DNA from: Phylloscopus collybita
Taxonomy: Eukaryota; Chordata; Aves; Passeriformes; Phylloscopidae
Direction: 5' to 3'
Length of the DNA stretch: 64,000 bases
Assembly (NCBI GenBank): GCA_027886175.1
Contig: JAJNNQ010000003.1
Location: 22,237,501-22,301,500 of the forward strand
The first letter of the stretch is position 1. Every line of letters starts with the position of its first letter. Shown here piece by piece: positions 34,791-49,926 of the stretch. The notes beneath the pieces were generated by a model. The model was not told the origin of the DNA and did no database searches. It saw only the letters and a program-made list of their open reading frames with translations. Made by a program: the position numbers and the translations under genes.

Positions 34791-37490
34791 ACCCCAGCCA
34801 GGGCTCAGCCACCCATCCACGTGAGATGGAGCTTCTGAGCCCACCACCTGATCTACACCATCCCCTCCCCCTCCCAGCTCTGCCCCCTCCTGCTCGGAGC
34901 ATTGCTCAGCATCTGGCAGCATCTCCAGCTGCTCCCACCTCCTCTTGCTGGTCAGCTGTGTCACCAGATGTGCCACTGCTCAGCATCACTCCTCCTTCTC
35001 ACACACAGCAGACTGTGCTGCCTGTGCCTGGCAGCAGCCAGGAATTTGCTCCTCCAGGACCTGCCCCTGGCCTATGGGGGAGAGGAGAGAATGAGAAGGG
35101 GAGAGGAAGTGGTAGAGGAAGGGGAAAGGGGAATAGGAAAGGAGAAAAACAGGGTGAAGAACAGGGAGGAGGGAAAGAGGAAGAAAGGAGGAAGGGAAAG
35201 GCAGGAGGGGGAAGGAGGAAAGGGGGAAAGGAGAAAAGGGGAAAAGGGGAGATCCCAGCCTGCAGGAAGGGGCAGAAGGCAGCATTTGCAGCCTCTTGAC
35301 TGTGGCATCCAGAGGTCTGAAAAGAGCAGGTGTCAAAGGCAGAGGTGAGTCAAGGGGATCACATCACACTGGCTCCTCCTGGCGTCAGAGGTCTGGCAGC
35401 AGGATGTCAGGGTCACACTGTGGGCTCAGCCAGCACTGTGACAAGAGAGCAGGGTTACCCCACTAGCCCCAAGATGCCTGGGGGTACAGCCATGTTTCCC
35501 TGCCCTGTCCAGCCTTACCTTCCTATAGAACCACTCCTGGCTCTCAGTTCAGGTTCTGCATGATGCCCACAGCCTTCTCCAGCATCCCTGCCAGGCACTG
35601 ACACAAGGAATGCCCTGGCTGCTGCTGCAGCAGGGACTCCATCCATGACAGAATGATACTCCATGGGCTCACAGCAACTCTGCCAGCAGGGAGCCATGCC
35701 CCACCGCCCCCATCAAAGTGGTGGCCTGCAGCCCTCCGCCCTCTTTTTCCCACATCAGGGCAGGAAGCAGTAATCTGTCTTGCCTGGTTTGGGTTCAGCA
35801 TTCTTCAGGATGAGCCCAAGCCACTCTGAAGGGGGTCTGCTGCTTTTGGTCCCTCTCTGGGATGCCAGCCAGCTTGTCTTCCCCACATGATGAAGGTGGG
35901 TAAGACCTGCCCCCTTAGCCCTGGGGGGACAGCCATTGGTGTGCGGGACTGAGCATTCCCTGCTCAGATGGGGTGAAACCTGAAGCACAGAGCTCAGGTA
36001 AGGAGATGCAGAGCCCATCACCCACTGTTGGGGTTTAAAATCTGGCTGAGGCTCTCCAGCTCAGGGCACCCACAGCCCCCTGGCAGTGAGAAGCCCAGTG
36101 CAGGCTTAACAACTCAAAGTGCAGGCGCTCAAGGTGCTCTGACCCTTGGAAAGCAGAGCCCCTTCAGTCAGCTGGCAGAAGGGTAGAAGAGCATGAGGGA
36201 CAGGCTCCTACCTGCAGGGCAGATCCTCAGCCCGGGCAACTGAAAGAGGCACAAGGAGGAACTCAAAACAACCCCTGGGGAGATCCAGAAACCTCATCTG
36301 GGCTGTTTAAGAGGGTAAGTGTGAGCCGCAGGAGGTGGGAGGACCAGCCATGAGCCCCATGGCACCGTCCCTCCTTCCCTCCCTCCCTCAGAAGCGATCC
36401 CCACGCTCCTCTTGGCCCCCCTGCTGCCACGGAGCCTCCCCCACTTCCCCATTCCCTTCCCTGCTGTGACCAAGGGCAGAATCAGTTTGCAGGAAAGCCT
36501 GGGACGGCTGAGCCGCTGTCGTGCCGGGAGAGCCCAGCCTTCCAGCCAGAACCATTCAGCGCCTGCTCCAGGCCTGGGAAACTCGGGCAGGTGATGGCAC
36601 TCAAAAAAGATAACACGGCCGGGAATTCCCCGTTCCGGGATTTGTGGGAGATAGGCAGAAGTGAGGGCAGGTCTGAGGGTGCGACCGCAGGCAGCTCGGG
36701 ATGCACCGAACCCGCAGGGAGCGGAGCGGGGCCGGCGCCGGCAGCGGCTGGGCTGAGGCACCGCACGGACCGGCCCCGCCGCTCGGAGCCCTCCCCACGG
36801 CGGCTTCGGGGTCGCAAGCCCCGCTCTGTGCGTCCTCCCGGCTCGATCCTCCCGCAGCCCGGCAGGAAGCTGCGCCCCGGGCGGGGCCCGTGTGTGCAGG
36901 GCCGGGCTCGGCCCTAGAGAGGGGCGCCGGGGCTGCCGCACCTGGGCTGATGATGGAGCCTGCTGGAGCCTGAGCCTGGTGTTGACAGCGCTGCACCGAG
37001 CCTGCAGGGCTGCTCAAGGCAGCGGCAAGGCAGGCTCGGGGTCCTGCAGCCCTTCCACAGCCCCGCGATACGGCCCAGCTCCAGCAGGAGCCTTCCCCAG
37101 CTCCCAGCCAGGCTGGGAGCAGCCGGGCAGGAGGAGCTGAGCTGGGCCGGGAGGACAGCTTCCCCTGGCAGTGCCTGTGAGAGGGTGCTGCTGGCACGCA
37201 GTCCCTGTGCCAGGGGAGGTGTGGGAGGGCACGGCGTCACCCTGCCATGACCCGCCGACTGAGAACTCGCTGTCACCCTTCTGCAGTGCCGGAAGAGGGA
37301 CCGCGGCGTGACTCAAGCCCTCGCCCTGGGTTTGCCCTGTACCTCTCCCTGGGAGCCACCCAGCACCGGTGCTTGTCAACGCCCGGCTCTGCTTCCCTCC
37401 TCCCGCCCCACGACGGCAGCCAGCCCTGCCCTCCCTGCCCACGTACCTTCGCTGCTGCTCGGAGCAGCGTAAGATAGTAGCAGAGCTGCC
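34791..37490. other. Intergenic DNA between SNED1 and MAB21L4, right part
   Basis: No gene is supported. A polypurine tract occupies about 35070-35260. From about 36700 to 37480 the sequence is GC- and CpG-rich, which may be the MAB21L4 promoter or an unannotated upstream exon; I see no coding exon with convincing splice sites upstream of ATG 37491. Confidence 0.5.
35070..35260 (+). repeat. Polypurine (G/A) low-complexity tract
   Basis: About 190 bases that are nearly all G and A, made of irregular GGGGAAAGGAGAAAA-type units. It generates apparent Arg/Lys/Glu/Gly-rich reading frames that should not be taken as genes. Confidence 0.85.
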
Positions 37491-40400
37491 ATGGAAGCCA
37501 ACACCTCCCTCTGGCACAGCTACCTCGGGGTGATCCTATCCCGCGAGAGGCAGCGGATGGAGCATTTCCAGCGGGCCGAGGACATCCTGCTCACCCTGCT
37601 GGAGAGTGTCCACGCCAGGGAACCTCGCTTCCTTGTGGACTACGCCAGGAATCTGGAAGCCTTCGAGTTTGCTCTCTGTGCCTCTGAGGATGCTGTCACT
37701 CTGGAGATGCCCCTGCACGTCGAGGGCGATGCCCTGCGTGTGCTGGCGTGCCAGGCCAGGGACACCCCGGGCAGGCATCCTGCAGAGCTGAACACCTGCT
37801 GTCTGGGAGTGTGCTCTCCAGGGACTGGTTTGGAGGACTGGACTGGTGTTGTGGATGTGATGGAGCACGGAGGTGACGCAGAGTGCCTGCTTCCAGGCAA
37901 AATCCTCCAGCACCTGAAAGAGCTCCTTGTTTCAGCCATCGTGCACTGCCAACGCCTCTTCCTGCTTCAGCCAGGTGCGTACACTGGCAGGGTGCTTCCC
38001 AGCCAGGAGCTGCCTCCAGTGCCTGCCCAGCTTCCCAGCTTGGCAGTGATCCCTATGCAAACATGCTGGGACATATTTTCCTGGGCATGTGGCCCACCCA
38101 AAACCTGCGGGAGCAGGTGAGTGAGCACCTTGCTGTGTGCTGGGATGGGCTTTACCCCCAGCTGAGGAAGGGGGGATGCAAACTATTCCCTGCCGTCCCA
38201 GGGCATCAGAGTCATCCTCAGGCATCTTCACCTGGGACTTGGCACCCTTCTTGGTGGGTGCAGAGTCTGCCCAGCCCTGCTGTTAGCCCCCAGGTAGGGT
38301 TTGCTCAAGGACTTGGTGTGCTTGGTTTATCTGAACCACATTCTCCCCTCCACCTCTCGGCCTCCAAGTGCCCCCTGCTCCCTGGAGGAGGCTTTTTGGA
38401 GAGTGAGCTGGGAGTACATCAGAGCTGGACCAGGACCCTGGGGCATGGGTCTGACCCTGTGAAGACATGGGCCCCAGCTGGCAGCAGTGTCCTTGGAGAA
38501 GACATGGTGGGAGGGGACCCTGGGAGATGCCCATAGCAGTTCCACAAGCTTCTTCATGCATTTTTAGCTCCCAATGTGCTCCTTGAAGTAAAGCTCAGCT
38601 ATGGGGTGATGAAAGGGTGATGTTAGAGGACCAGTGGGTTGGAAAGTCTCTTAAAGTGAAAGTCTCTTAAAGTCTCTTTGAAGGTCTCTTCACCATCCCC
38701 TCCTTCCTCCATGGCCAAGCCAGTGACCTTCATCTTCCTCCAGCCCCACAACGCAGTGAATCTTTCCTGATCCATTTTCCTTGGACTGCATTGCTTTTCT
38801 TGGCACTGCTCAGCCACCCAGAAGCACAGCTCAGTTTGATTGCTTGAGCCTTCCTGCTGTGCCTGATCTTGAGCCCTGCCACACTTCTTTCTGTAAAACC
38901 ACCCCAGCCTGGCTGGGAGAGGGGTTTTACCCGAGGAACTGCAACCAGACTGCAGCACTGGAAAGGGCTGAGCCGAGTGGGGTGGGCCATAGCAGCACAC
39001 ACCTGGTTCAGCCTGTGGGACCGGCTGTGCTAACCTCCCTGCTGCCAAACCCTCTGCCTCTAGGTGACATCAGTGCTGAGAACCTGCGGGAAGATGCCAT
39101 GGAGCTCTCCCTGCTGATCCGCGGCAGCTGGAAGACCATTCGCTTTGACATCGTTCCAGTGGTGAGGAGGCAGCAAGAGCCGCTCCAGCTCCAGAGGCGG
39201 CGGAGCCACAAGGGCTTCCCTGCAGGCAGCCTCAGGAAGGCCACGGAAGAGGCTCACTTTGTCCCTGCCTCTCCCCATTGCTGGAGGTGAGAGGCTCGGC
39301 TGTACGCACGGCGAGTGATCCTGCGCCAGGGATCCCCCCTGGCTGGCAGCGCTGATGGGTGGAGGCAAAAAGAGATTGGGAAAGGGCGGGGACATGTCAG
39401 CAGGGGTTGAAGTCAGCCCCTCATGATGCCCAAACCCTCTTCCCGGTGCTGGAGAAAAAAAAAAAAAAAAAAAAAGTCAGCCAAGTTTCAGACAGCTCAG
39501 GGAAAGAAATGCAACTGAAGGAGCCCCCTGAAATTATTCACTGGAGCTGCACCCTGACTGTGGAGAGAGTGGCAGCTCTCAGGTCCCTGCTTGGGCTTCA
39601 GAGACAAGCCTGGGCACCTAGCAGCAGCAGGGTGATGAGGTGCCTCCTAAGGTGGGCTGCAGGACAAAACAGGGCTGGACTGACATATCTTGCCTGCCAG
39701 CACAACTACGCAGCCCCACAGAGGGGCTGAGCAGCCAGCTGGACCAGTCCATATTGATTTTGGGAAAAAGGCGGTCCAGCTGACTGCTCAGCCCCTTGTT
39801 GGGGACCAACCCAGCCTCCTCTCCCCACTACACATAGGGGAGCACAACCCCACTTTGCCCCACTCTTGATCCTCCTGGGAGAGTCAGGAGGTGCTCGGCA
39901 GTGTTCCCATCTCACTGCACACCTCTGAAGTTCTGCTCTGCCAGAGGCAAGTGCAGGAGGCAGATCCAAGATGCTGCATTGACTGGGACCACGTGTGTGG
40001 CATGGAGGGATCCCCATGCACACCAAGTCACTGCAGGTGCACTCCCCCCCATCCTGGGAGGATGCAAATCTTCATCGCCCCTCCCACAAGACCCCACTCT
40101 CTTCCTCCAGATCCTCCACTCACCTTCCCATCCTGAAGCTGCTCCAAGGAGTGGACACCCTGAAGGGACCCCGTCTGGACAGCCTTCGCCTGCTCGACCA
40201 GCTCCGTGACCAGGACTGGGGAGGGGAGGGTGGGAAAGGCAGTCTCACTTTCAACCACCTGAAGGTAGGTTGGTTCTGCTGGTTGACAAGCAGAGCCAAG
40301 GCTGCTCCCCTGCACAAGAACCTGAACAGCAAGGGTGTACACCTGCAGTGCTTTGGGGTGTTCCAGCCCATGGCTGTGCCTGGAAAGGATGTGTGCTGCT

Positions 40401-41704
40401 GCCAGCCACAGTTAGAGGGCTTTGATCCTTCCTCCTTGGGCGGAACCAGCAACCTCCAGCCAGAGGCACTGAGTGTTCAGAGCTGGGGCTTCTGCACTGG
40501 TGTGCAGGGCATCATCCTCTGGCCCATGCTGCCTGTATCTGGGGGCTGGCATCCCTGTGCCATGCTGCAGCCTGCCCTGTGCCCTGGTGTGCTGGGACGT
40601 GCCTATACAGGGCTGAGGGTGGCATTTCTGCTGAAAAAAAAACCTCCTCTCCCCACCCAACTTCTGGAGCCATGCCAAATGGCCATGCTGGGGACAGCAC
40701 CTGGTGGCACAAACCAGATGTGCCCTGCCTTTTGATGGCTCTCCAAGCCAAGGGTCAAGAAAGATGCAAGGATGTTTTCTGTTTACAGAATGCCTCCAGA
40801 TCCAAGCAACCCAAATCCTGTGTACTTTGCTTTGTGTTGCATTCTTTGATGTTTTGGGGGTGGTGGTTGTGGGTTGTTGTTTTTTTTTTTTAAGAAAAAG
40901 GGCAGATGTATGTATCTGGCCTTCAGAAAGGTACCATCTGCTCCAGCCCCATGGATGCAGCCCCAGAAGTGGTTGCATGGTGACCTGCAGGGTGGGAAGG
41001 GGTAGCCTTCCTGGGAAAGGCCTTGTGCCTGATCTTGTGCTCTTCTCTCCCTCCTCACAGATGGTGCTGCTGTGGAGCACAGAGCTCTTCCCCTCCCCAG
41101 AGGACTGGCAGGACCTGGAAGGCTCTGTCTACAGGCTCCTGGTGATCCTTCTGCGCTGCCTGGCCACCCAGCACCTGCCCCACTTCCTGAACCCAGAGGA
41201 AAACCTCTTCCAAGGAGCAGCTCCAGACCTTGCCACCCTCTACCACAAAGTCGAGAGCTTTGCCTGGGACCCCCAACGCTTCCTCCGCTTCCATTTTGGC
41301 CTCCACGGGTTCAGTGGCAGCTGGCAGGCAGACCCTGAAACCCGAGCCCTCCTGCAGCTCCCCACCAAGGATGGGTCCTACTGGGACACAGCCTACTTTG
41401 ACCTGCTGCTCAGCCAGGTAAGCCCAGCCCTTCAGCTGAGCTCACCAGGCAGCACCAGAAGCCACCCGGGCTGGGAGACTTAGGATGCACTGCAAGTGGC
41501 CCCACTGAGCCCTCTGGTGTGCTGTGGAGGCTGTGGGAGGCTGGCAGTGCTGGGGCATGGAGCTCAAGCAGAGTGGGGAGCCCTCTCCCCTGACCTCCCA
41601 CCTGCCTTTAGTTTCAGGTGTACCGGATCCAGGACGGCGCACGCCGCTCAGCAGCATCCCAGCTCCTCTCCAAGATCCGTCAAGAAATCCCTCAGCAGAG
41701 CTGA
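37491..41704 (+). CDS. MAB21L4: Mab-21-like protein 4
   Basis: This is the bird counterpart of human C2orf54/MAB21L4, a Mab-21-family protein tied in mammals to epidermal differentiation; its biochemical activity is not established. Five exons (37491-37974, 39064-39286, 40111-40264, 41061-41417, 41612-41704) join in phases 1, 2, 0, 0 to 436 residues (human about 447). Recognisable conserved blocks are FQRAEDILLTLLE and RFLVDYARNLEAFEFAL near the N-terminus, GSWKTIRFDIVPVVRR after exon 2, LLQGVDTLKGPRLDSLRLLD, then LEGSVYRLLVILLRCLATQ and PHFLNPEENLFQG, and WDTAYFDLLLSQFQVYRIQD at the C-terminus. No signal peptide or membrane segment is evident. The coding sequence is more divergent from human than its neighbours. 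I see no AATAAA between its stop and the oppositely oriented AGXT 3' end. Confidence 0.9.
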
Positions 41705-41806
41705 GTGGGACCCTGCTGCTGCCCCACTGAGGTGTCTCAAAACTTTGGGGGGGGGTGGGGTGCAAGGAGAGCTACTGGGCCAGGGAGCAGCATGCTGCTG
41801 TGTCAT

Positions 41807-41812
41807 TTTATT
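41807..41812 (-). terminator. AGXT: AGXT polyadenylation signal AATAAA
   Basis: TTTATT on the plus strand, 503 bp downstream of the AGXT stop codon in transcript direction and 103 bp past the MAB21L4 stop. The two genes therefore end tail to tail, possibly overlapping. The interval 41813-42314 is AGXT 3' UTR with no other feature. Confidence 0.65.
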
Positions 41813-42314
41813 GAGGAAAGGTGGTACAGAGGAGAGAGCACATCTGCTGCAGCTGGGGGGCACACACAGCCTCTTGGCTGCCCTGCTGGCCCTGGGCACT
41901 GGGTGCTTCATGGTACAGAATCTGGAGGGGGATGGCTGGCATTCTGCACTACAGGGTAGGGAAGGCCGAGGTTGTTGGTGATGGGAGGGGAAGGGACCTA
42001 CTGTCAGATCCTGCATCCAGCCCTCTGTCGGCCTGCTGAGGGTCACCGTGCCCTGCGGCCAGGGAAAGGGGGCCAGGCCACTGGGGGGAGAAGCGGCTTG
42101 AGCCACACCTCACATCGGCTGAGCACAGCCCTCTCCTCCATGTCCCCTGCTCTCCCAGCTTCTTTCCCCTCTGCCTTGGCTTGCTGGGTGTTGCCGTGTG
42201 TCTCCTGCCAGCATCCCAGGGAGGCAGTGGGGTCCCTCTGCTGCCAGCTGCCTGCAGCCGGGCATGCGGGGCAGTGCCAGGCCACCTCCCCCAGCCTCCC
42301 CCCGCCGGGGGTGC

Positions 42315-45793
<3,479 letters not shown>

Positions 45794-45836
45794 TGCAGCA
45801 CGGCGTATCCCGTGCCAGCGGTGTCCAGTGTCCCCG

Positions 45837-45849
45837 TGGACCTTGACCC
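45837..45849 (-). promoter_or_regulatory. AGXT: Putative DR1 nuclear-receptor element (HNF4/PPAR type) upstream of AGXT
   Basis: On the minus strand this reads GGGTCAAGGTCCA, two hexamer half-sites spaced by one base, close to the HNF4A consensus. It lies 44 bp upstream of the first AGXT ATG. A liver factor site fits a liver enzyme, but binding is inference. Confidence 0.45.
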
Positions 45850-46800
45850 AGAATTCGGTGCTCCCCCCTACCAGTCCGGACTCTACCCCTGGCTGCCTCC
45901 TCTGTCTGGTTAATGTGTCACCAGTGCTATCCCTGCTGTCTTGGGCCCCTCATTTTAGGGGATACCCACTTGCTAGTGCTCATTGCTCTCCAGGTATGCC
46001 AGCCTCTGGGACTTGCAAGCCCCCAGGCAGTCCCTTTCCCCGTGGCCCCCACAACACCAGGGCTAATGTTTCCCAACAGTATCCCAGCAGGTGGGACCCC
46101 TGCTCTGGGCACCTAGATCCTGTGCCCCAGGATGGTTGTGCTGAGACTGCTCTGGTACAGCTGCCATGGTCATAAAAAAGTTCCTGTTGACCAGGGCTCC
46201 CTAACCAGGGACCTGCCTCGCAGAGGGACATCTGGCTAGGTGACAGCCTGAAGGAGGCTGGCCAGTGAACTGATGTGCACCAGGGCTGTGGGCTGGGACA
46301 CAGACACAGTCCCTGCCACGGCGAGCTGTGCTCTGCAGGCTCAGCCTGGATCATGGGCATCCCAGTGTATCCCGATGATGCCACAGGCCCCAGGGTGGCA
46401 GTTGGATATTCTGTTACCTGCTGTGTGTACCCACAGCACATGGCATTGTGCCCAACCTCTGGCACATTCTCTGCCATCCCTATCCTGAAATGCAAACAAG
46501 CTGCCTGCTGCCAGCTTTAGCAGATCCATGAGTGGGTCCCTGCCCAGAGGAGCCCCTCAGCGAGCAGAGCTTTGTCTAAGGATGACAGCATAGAGAGAAT
46601 GAGAATTCCCACCCGGCAGAATTGGTGTCAGGTGAGAGCACATCTGCCCAGCAGCTGGATGGCTACCACTGAGAGGAGCTGGGGGCAGATGAGTTTGCTC
46701 CCGCGTGGCTGATGGAAGCCTCAGTCAGCCTGGGGACTGCTGCCCAGCCATCACCCCACCAAAGCGGTGACGACATATCGGATGAAGAAGATCTCCCTGT
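45850..46800. other. AGXT/KIF1A intergenic interval
   Basis: Non-repetitive, moderately GC-rich sequence between the two head-to-head genes. No coding exon, RNA gene or repeat is recognisable by eye. Confidence 0.5.
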
Positions 46801-47063
46801 CCTTTTGGGAGATTTAGGGCACGGCTGGGGCGGGGAGGGGACGCGTGGCCTTGGGGCTGCCGCGGGGCGAGGGTGGCCGTGCTGCTGGAAACAGCTGGCA
46901 GCGATGGAATAATCCGCTTTCTGCGCCGGCTCTGAATTCCGGGCGCAGATGGGCAGGAGCGGCCGTGCCCCGGGCGGCGGGCGGGGGCTCGGAGGACGGA
47001 GAAGAGAACTGACGGCGCCGGGGCCGGGGGCACGGGAAGCCTTGGCGAGGGCTACTCCTCGGA

Positions 47064-47152
47064 GTACCGGAGTACCGGGGTAGCGGTGTCCGGTCCGGGG
47101 TAGCGGGTACCGGGTACCGGGATACCGGGGTGCCGGGGTACCGGTGCCGGTT
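47064..47152 (+). repeat. TACCGGGG-type minisatellite
   Basis: Irregular tandem repeats of a GTACCGGG(G) unit, about 8-10 bp each, in the CpG island upstream of KIF1A. Confidence 0.75.
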
Positions 47153-47176
47153 GCCAGGCGACGGCTGCCGAGTCCC

Positions 47177-47226
47177 GCCCCGCCCCGCCCCGCCCCGCCC
47201 CGCCCCGCCCCGCCCCGCCCCGCCCC
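47177..47226 (+). repeat. (GCCCC)10 pentanucleotide repeat
   Basis: Ten perfect GCCCC units. On the minus strand each is GGGGC, so the array is at once a cluster of GC boxes and a quadruplex-prone G-rich strand. Confidence 0.9.
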
Positions 47227-47266
47227 TGCGGCGGTTCCGCAGCACGCCCGGGGCCGGGGGATGCGC

Positions 47267-47274
47267 TGACGTCA
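47267..47274. promoter_or_regulatory. KIF1A: Consensus cAMP-response element TGACGTCA
   Basis: A perfect palindromic CRE, 40 bp after the GCCCC array and about 250 bp before the putative noncoding-exon donor. CREB-family binding would fit activity-dependent expression of a neuronal kinesin; this is inference. Confidence 0.6.
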
Positions 47275-47373
47275 CCGCTCCATCCCCGAGCGCGCCCTCC
47301 CGGTCCCCGCGTCCCCCTCCGGCCGCCAACCAGCGCGTGGGGCGGGGACCGCAGGGGCGGGGCCGCTGCCACC

Positions 47374-47430
47374 CGCACCGGCACCGACACCGACACCGGC
47401 ACCGACACCGGTACCGCCACCGGCACCGCA
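47374..47430 (+). repeat. CACCGN hexamer repeat
   Basis: About nine tandem CACCGA/CACCGG-type units in the putative KIF1A 5' UTR/promoter. Confidence 0.75.
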
Positions 47431-49848
47431 TCGCACCGCACGGCTCGGCCTCATGCCGGCGCCCCCCGCCCACGGCTGACCGCTGCGCCCCTCCGAACCG
47501 GCCACGAGCATCACAGGTAGGGGCGGGCGGCATCGCGCAGGATGGGGCAGCCCCGCCGCGCCCCTCGGGGCGCTGATCGAGGGGGGGACCGGGGCTGCTC
47601 CGGGGTGGCGGTGCCGCCCCTCGTGGCCCCGGCGGGGGCGAGGCGTGGCGGGTGGGAGCGGGATGCGCATCCCCGAGGGTCCGGCGGGGCGGGGGGGCTG
47701 CGGCCGGTGGCCATTTTGCGGAGCCCCCCGATGCTCGAAGCTGTGCGTGTGCGGACACTGCCCTCGGGTCCCCAGCGCGGTGACCGCCGGGTGCCGCCCC
47801 ACCTTCCAGAAGGATCCAGCCGGGAGGGGGGGTGGGGGGGTGGGGGGTGCTGCCCGTGGACGAGGAGACGCCTCGCATCCCAGCCAGGGTGCGAAGGGGG
47901 AGGATGCCATCCCCGCAGCCCATGGCGGGGGGCACAGGAACCCCTTGTCACCCCAGAAGCGCCCCTGCTCTTCCCTCTGGGGCAGACGGCTGTGCTCATG
48001 CAGCTGAGCCATCTTGCGTCATCATCACAATGCTTCGGAGTTAAACAGCAGCGCTGGAGGGAGTGGCGGATGCCCCACCTGGGGCTCTCGCCGCGGGGTA
48101 GCTGGCAAAGATGCTGCGATGCTAAGACTCTCCTTGGCCCCCAAGGGCGAGCAGCTGCCGTGACCTTGCGCTGTGGAGTGGCTGGACAAGGGCGGCCATG
48201 TCACTGCGGGCCAGCGGAGTGGCTGCTGCCTGTCGGAGGGGCAGGTCTGGGGTGCAGGGCACGTGCAGAGCTCCACGCTTGGTCATCCAGGTTCGCAGGG
48301 AGCAGCCCTGCACCTGCCCTATTGTCTTGCTCCTCTGCTTCCTTCTCCTCCTCTTCCTCCTCCTCCTCGCCCTCAGGGGGCAGTGACCCCTCCCCTGGAT
48401 CCTGCAGACCCCGTGTGAGCCGGTCTCCTGCCTGCTCACGGCCCGTGTGACAGCACCGCGGCTCGGGGAGGACAAGGAGCCGGCCGAGCATCTCCCACAG
48501 CCAGGCAGCCTCCCATCCCAGCCCCGTGCAGGTGGCCTCTGTGGCAGTGGGGGCAGGGAGGCAGCAGACCCTCCCCCCCTTCCCCTGGGTATGGCCAGGG
48601 GTGTGGTGGCTCTGCCATCTCGGCATGCTGCTGCTGACCTCCATTTTGTCTGGGAGGTGGCAGCTGGCGCTGGCAAAGATGCTGCCACCACCCTCCACCT
48701 CCCAGCATGTGGCAAGAGCTGCAGCCTCTCAAGCCCTGGGTCATGTGGGAATCTGTTTTCCACCCCCTCCCTGGCTCCCCTTCGTGCCCAGCAATGTTGG
48801 GCACCCACCAGAACTCACTGCCTTTTCTGTGCAGCTTTCCCCTGCTCTGTGTTTGAGTGTCTGGAAGAGAGGATGGAGGGAGCAGGGGTGGGGGGTGGGG
48901 TTATTTTGCAGCAGAGATGGGGAGCAGAACTCCTCATCCATGTCCTTACATTTGTTACCTGTAAACTGAATCTGCATGGAAATTTCTCAGGGAGCTGCCA
49001 ACTCTGCCCTGAGGCTGTGTCCCCCGTTGGGGTGGGCAGGAGGTGAGGAGGCAGGGGGCAGGGTGCCTGTGATGGGGCTGGATTTCATCTGAGCCTGGGG
49101 GGCATTTGCCCTTGTCCTGGGCTGTCCTCTGAGCTGCTTCCCTGCCTGCAGGTGCTGCTCTGGAGAAAACTGCACTGTCATGGCCCCTTGCCCTGTGTGG
49201 GGTGGGAGGTGGGTGAGGAGCTTGGCTGGCAGGCGGTGGTGGTGCCTCGTCATCCAGCAACGGCATCCCTGCTGCCCGAGGGGCAGGACAGAGCCCCGTG
49301 GTCCCAGTCGGAGCTGAGGGGCCCCAACAAAGGCTGCAGGGGAAGGGGGCACCACAACAAAGCCTGGCAGCTGCTGAGAATGCACTGGTACAGCCAAACA
49401 GGGCGTCCACCCTCGCCACGGAGGTGCCGTGGGGCTGGATTTGTGCAGACAAAGGGAAACTCACCTTGGATTTCCCTGGGCAGCTCCTCATCTGCTGGAG
49501 CTGGGGCACTGGCAGCAGAGCATGCTCCTTAGCGTCCTTTGGGGAAGAGCTTGCTGGTTGGTGGCACTTGGGGACAATGCTCCCTGTCCTGTTGGTCACC
49601 TCTCAGCAGGAGAGGCTGCCCTTGGACCTGAGAGTGGTTTCATTAGCTAATCTCTGCCCAATTAATCTTAGCTGATCCAGTTAATCATGGCTCTCCGGGC
49701 CTTTTACTCCTCACTAGAGGTGACTGGTGTGTCACAGGGATGGGCAGAGCCAGCAGGGGGGAAGAAATGCCCTACAGAACTGGGGGACAGGTCCAGATGT
49801 TCCCCTTGGCCCCTTGGTCATTCCTCTCTGCAACCTCCCTTGTGTGTA

Positions 49849-49926
49849 GGGCAGCAGGGAGGCAGCAGGGAGGGAGCAGGGAGGCAGCAGGGAGGGAGCA
49901 GGGAGGCAGCAGGGAGGGAGCAGGGA
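49849..49926 (+). repeat. 22-bp tandem repeat (three and a half copies)
   Basis: Three perfect 22-bp units starting at 49861 (GGCAGCAGGGAGGGAGCAGG and two more bases), preceded by a half unit. It is G-rich and in the probable KIF1A intron 1. It is a minisatellite, not a CRISPR array: there are no unique spacers. Confidence 0.92.

Larger units (their letters stand above)
46800..47900 (+). promoter_or_regulatory. KIF1A: CpG island, probable KIF1A promoter and 5' noncoding exon
   Basis: The sequence is strongly CpG-rich throughout. It holds a full cAMP-response element, a GCCCC pentamer array, and a good donor at 47517 (CACAG then GTAGGG) that could end a noncoding first exon splicing to the acceptor at 53056. 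A G-run cluster at about 47822-47847 could form a quadruplex just inside intron 1. Assignment to KIF1A rests on position and orientation. Confidence 0.6.

Noticed and set aside
46814..47935. A 373-codon minus-strand reading frame over the KIF1A CpG island
   Set aside because: It runs through tandem repeats and gives Arg/Pro/Gly-rich low-complexity protein. Absence of stops follows from high GC content.
49849..49926. Possible CRISPR-like array
   Set aside because: The 22-bp units are directly adjacent with no unique spacers, and the context is a vertebrate intron. It is a minisatellite.
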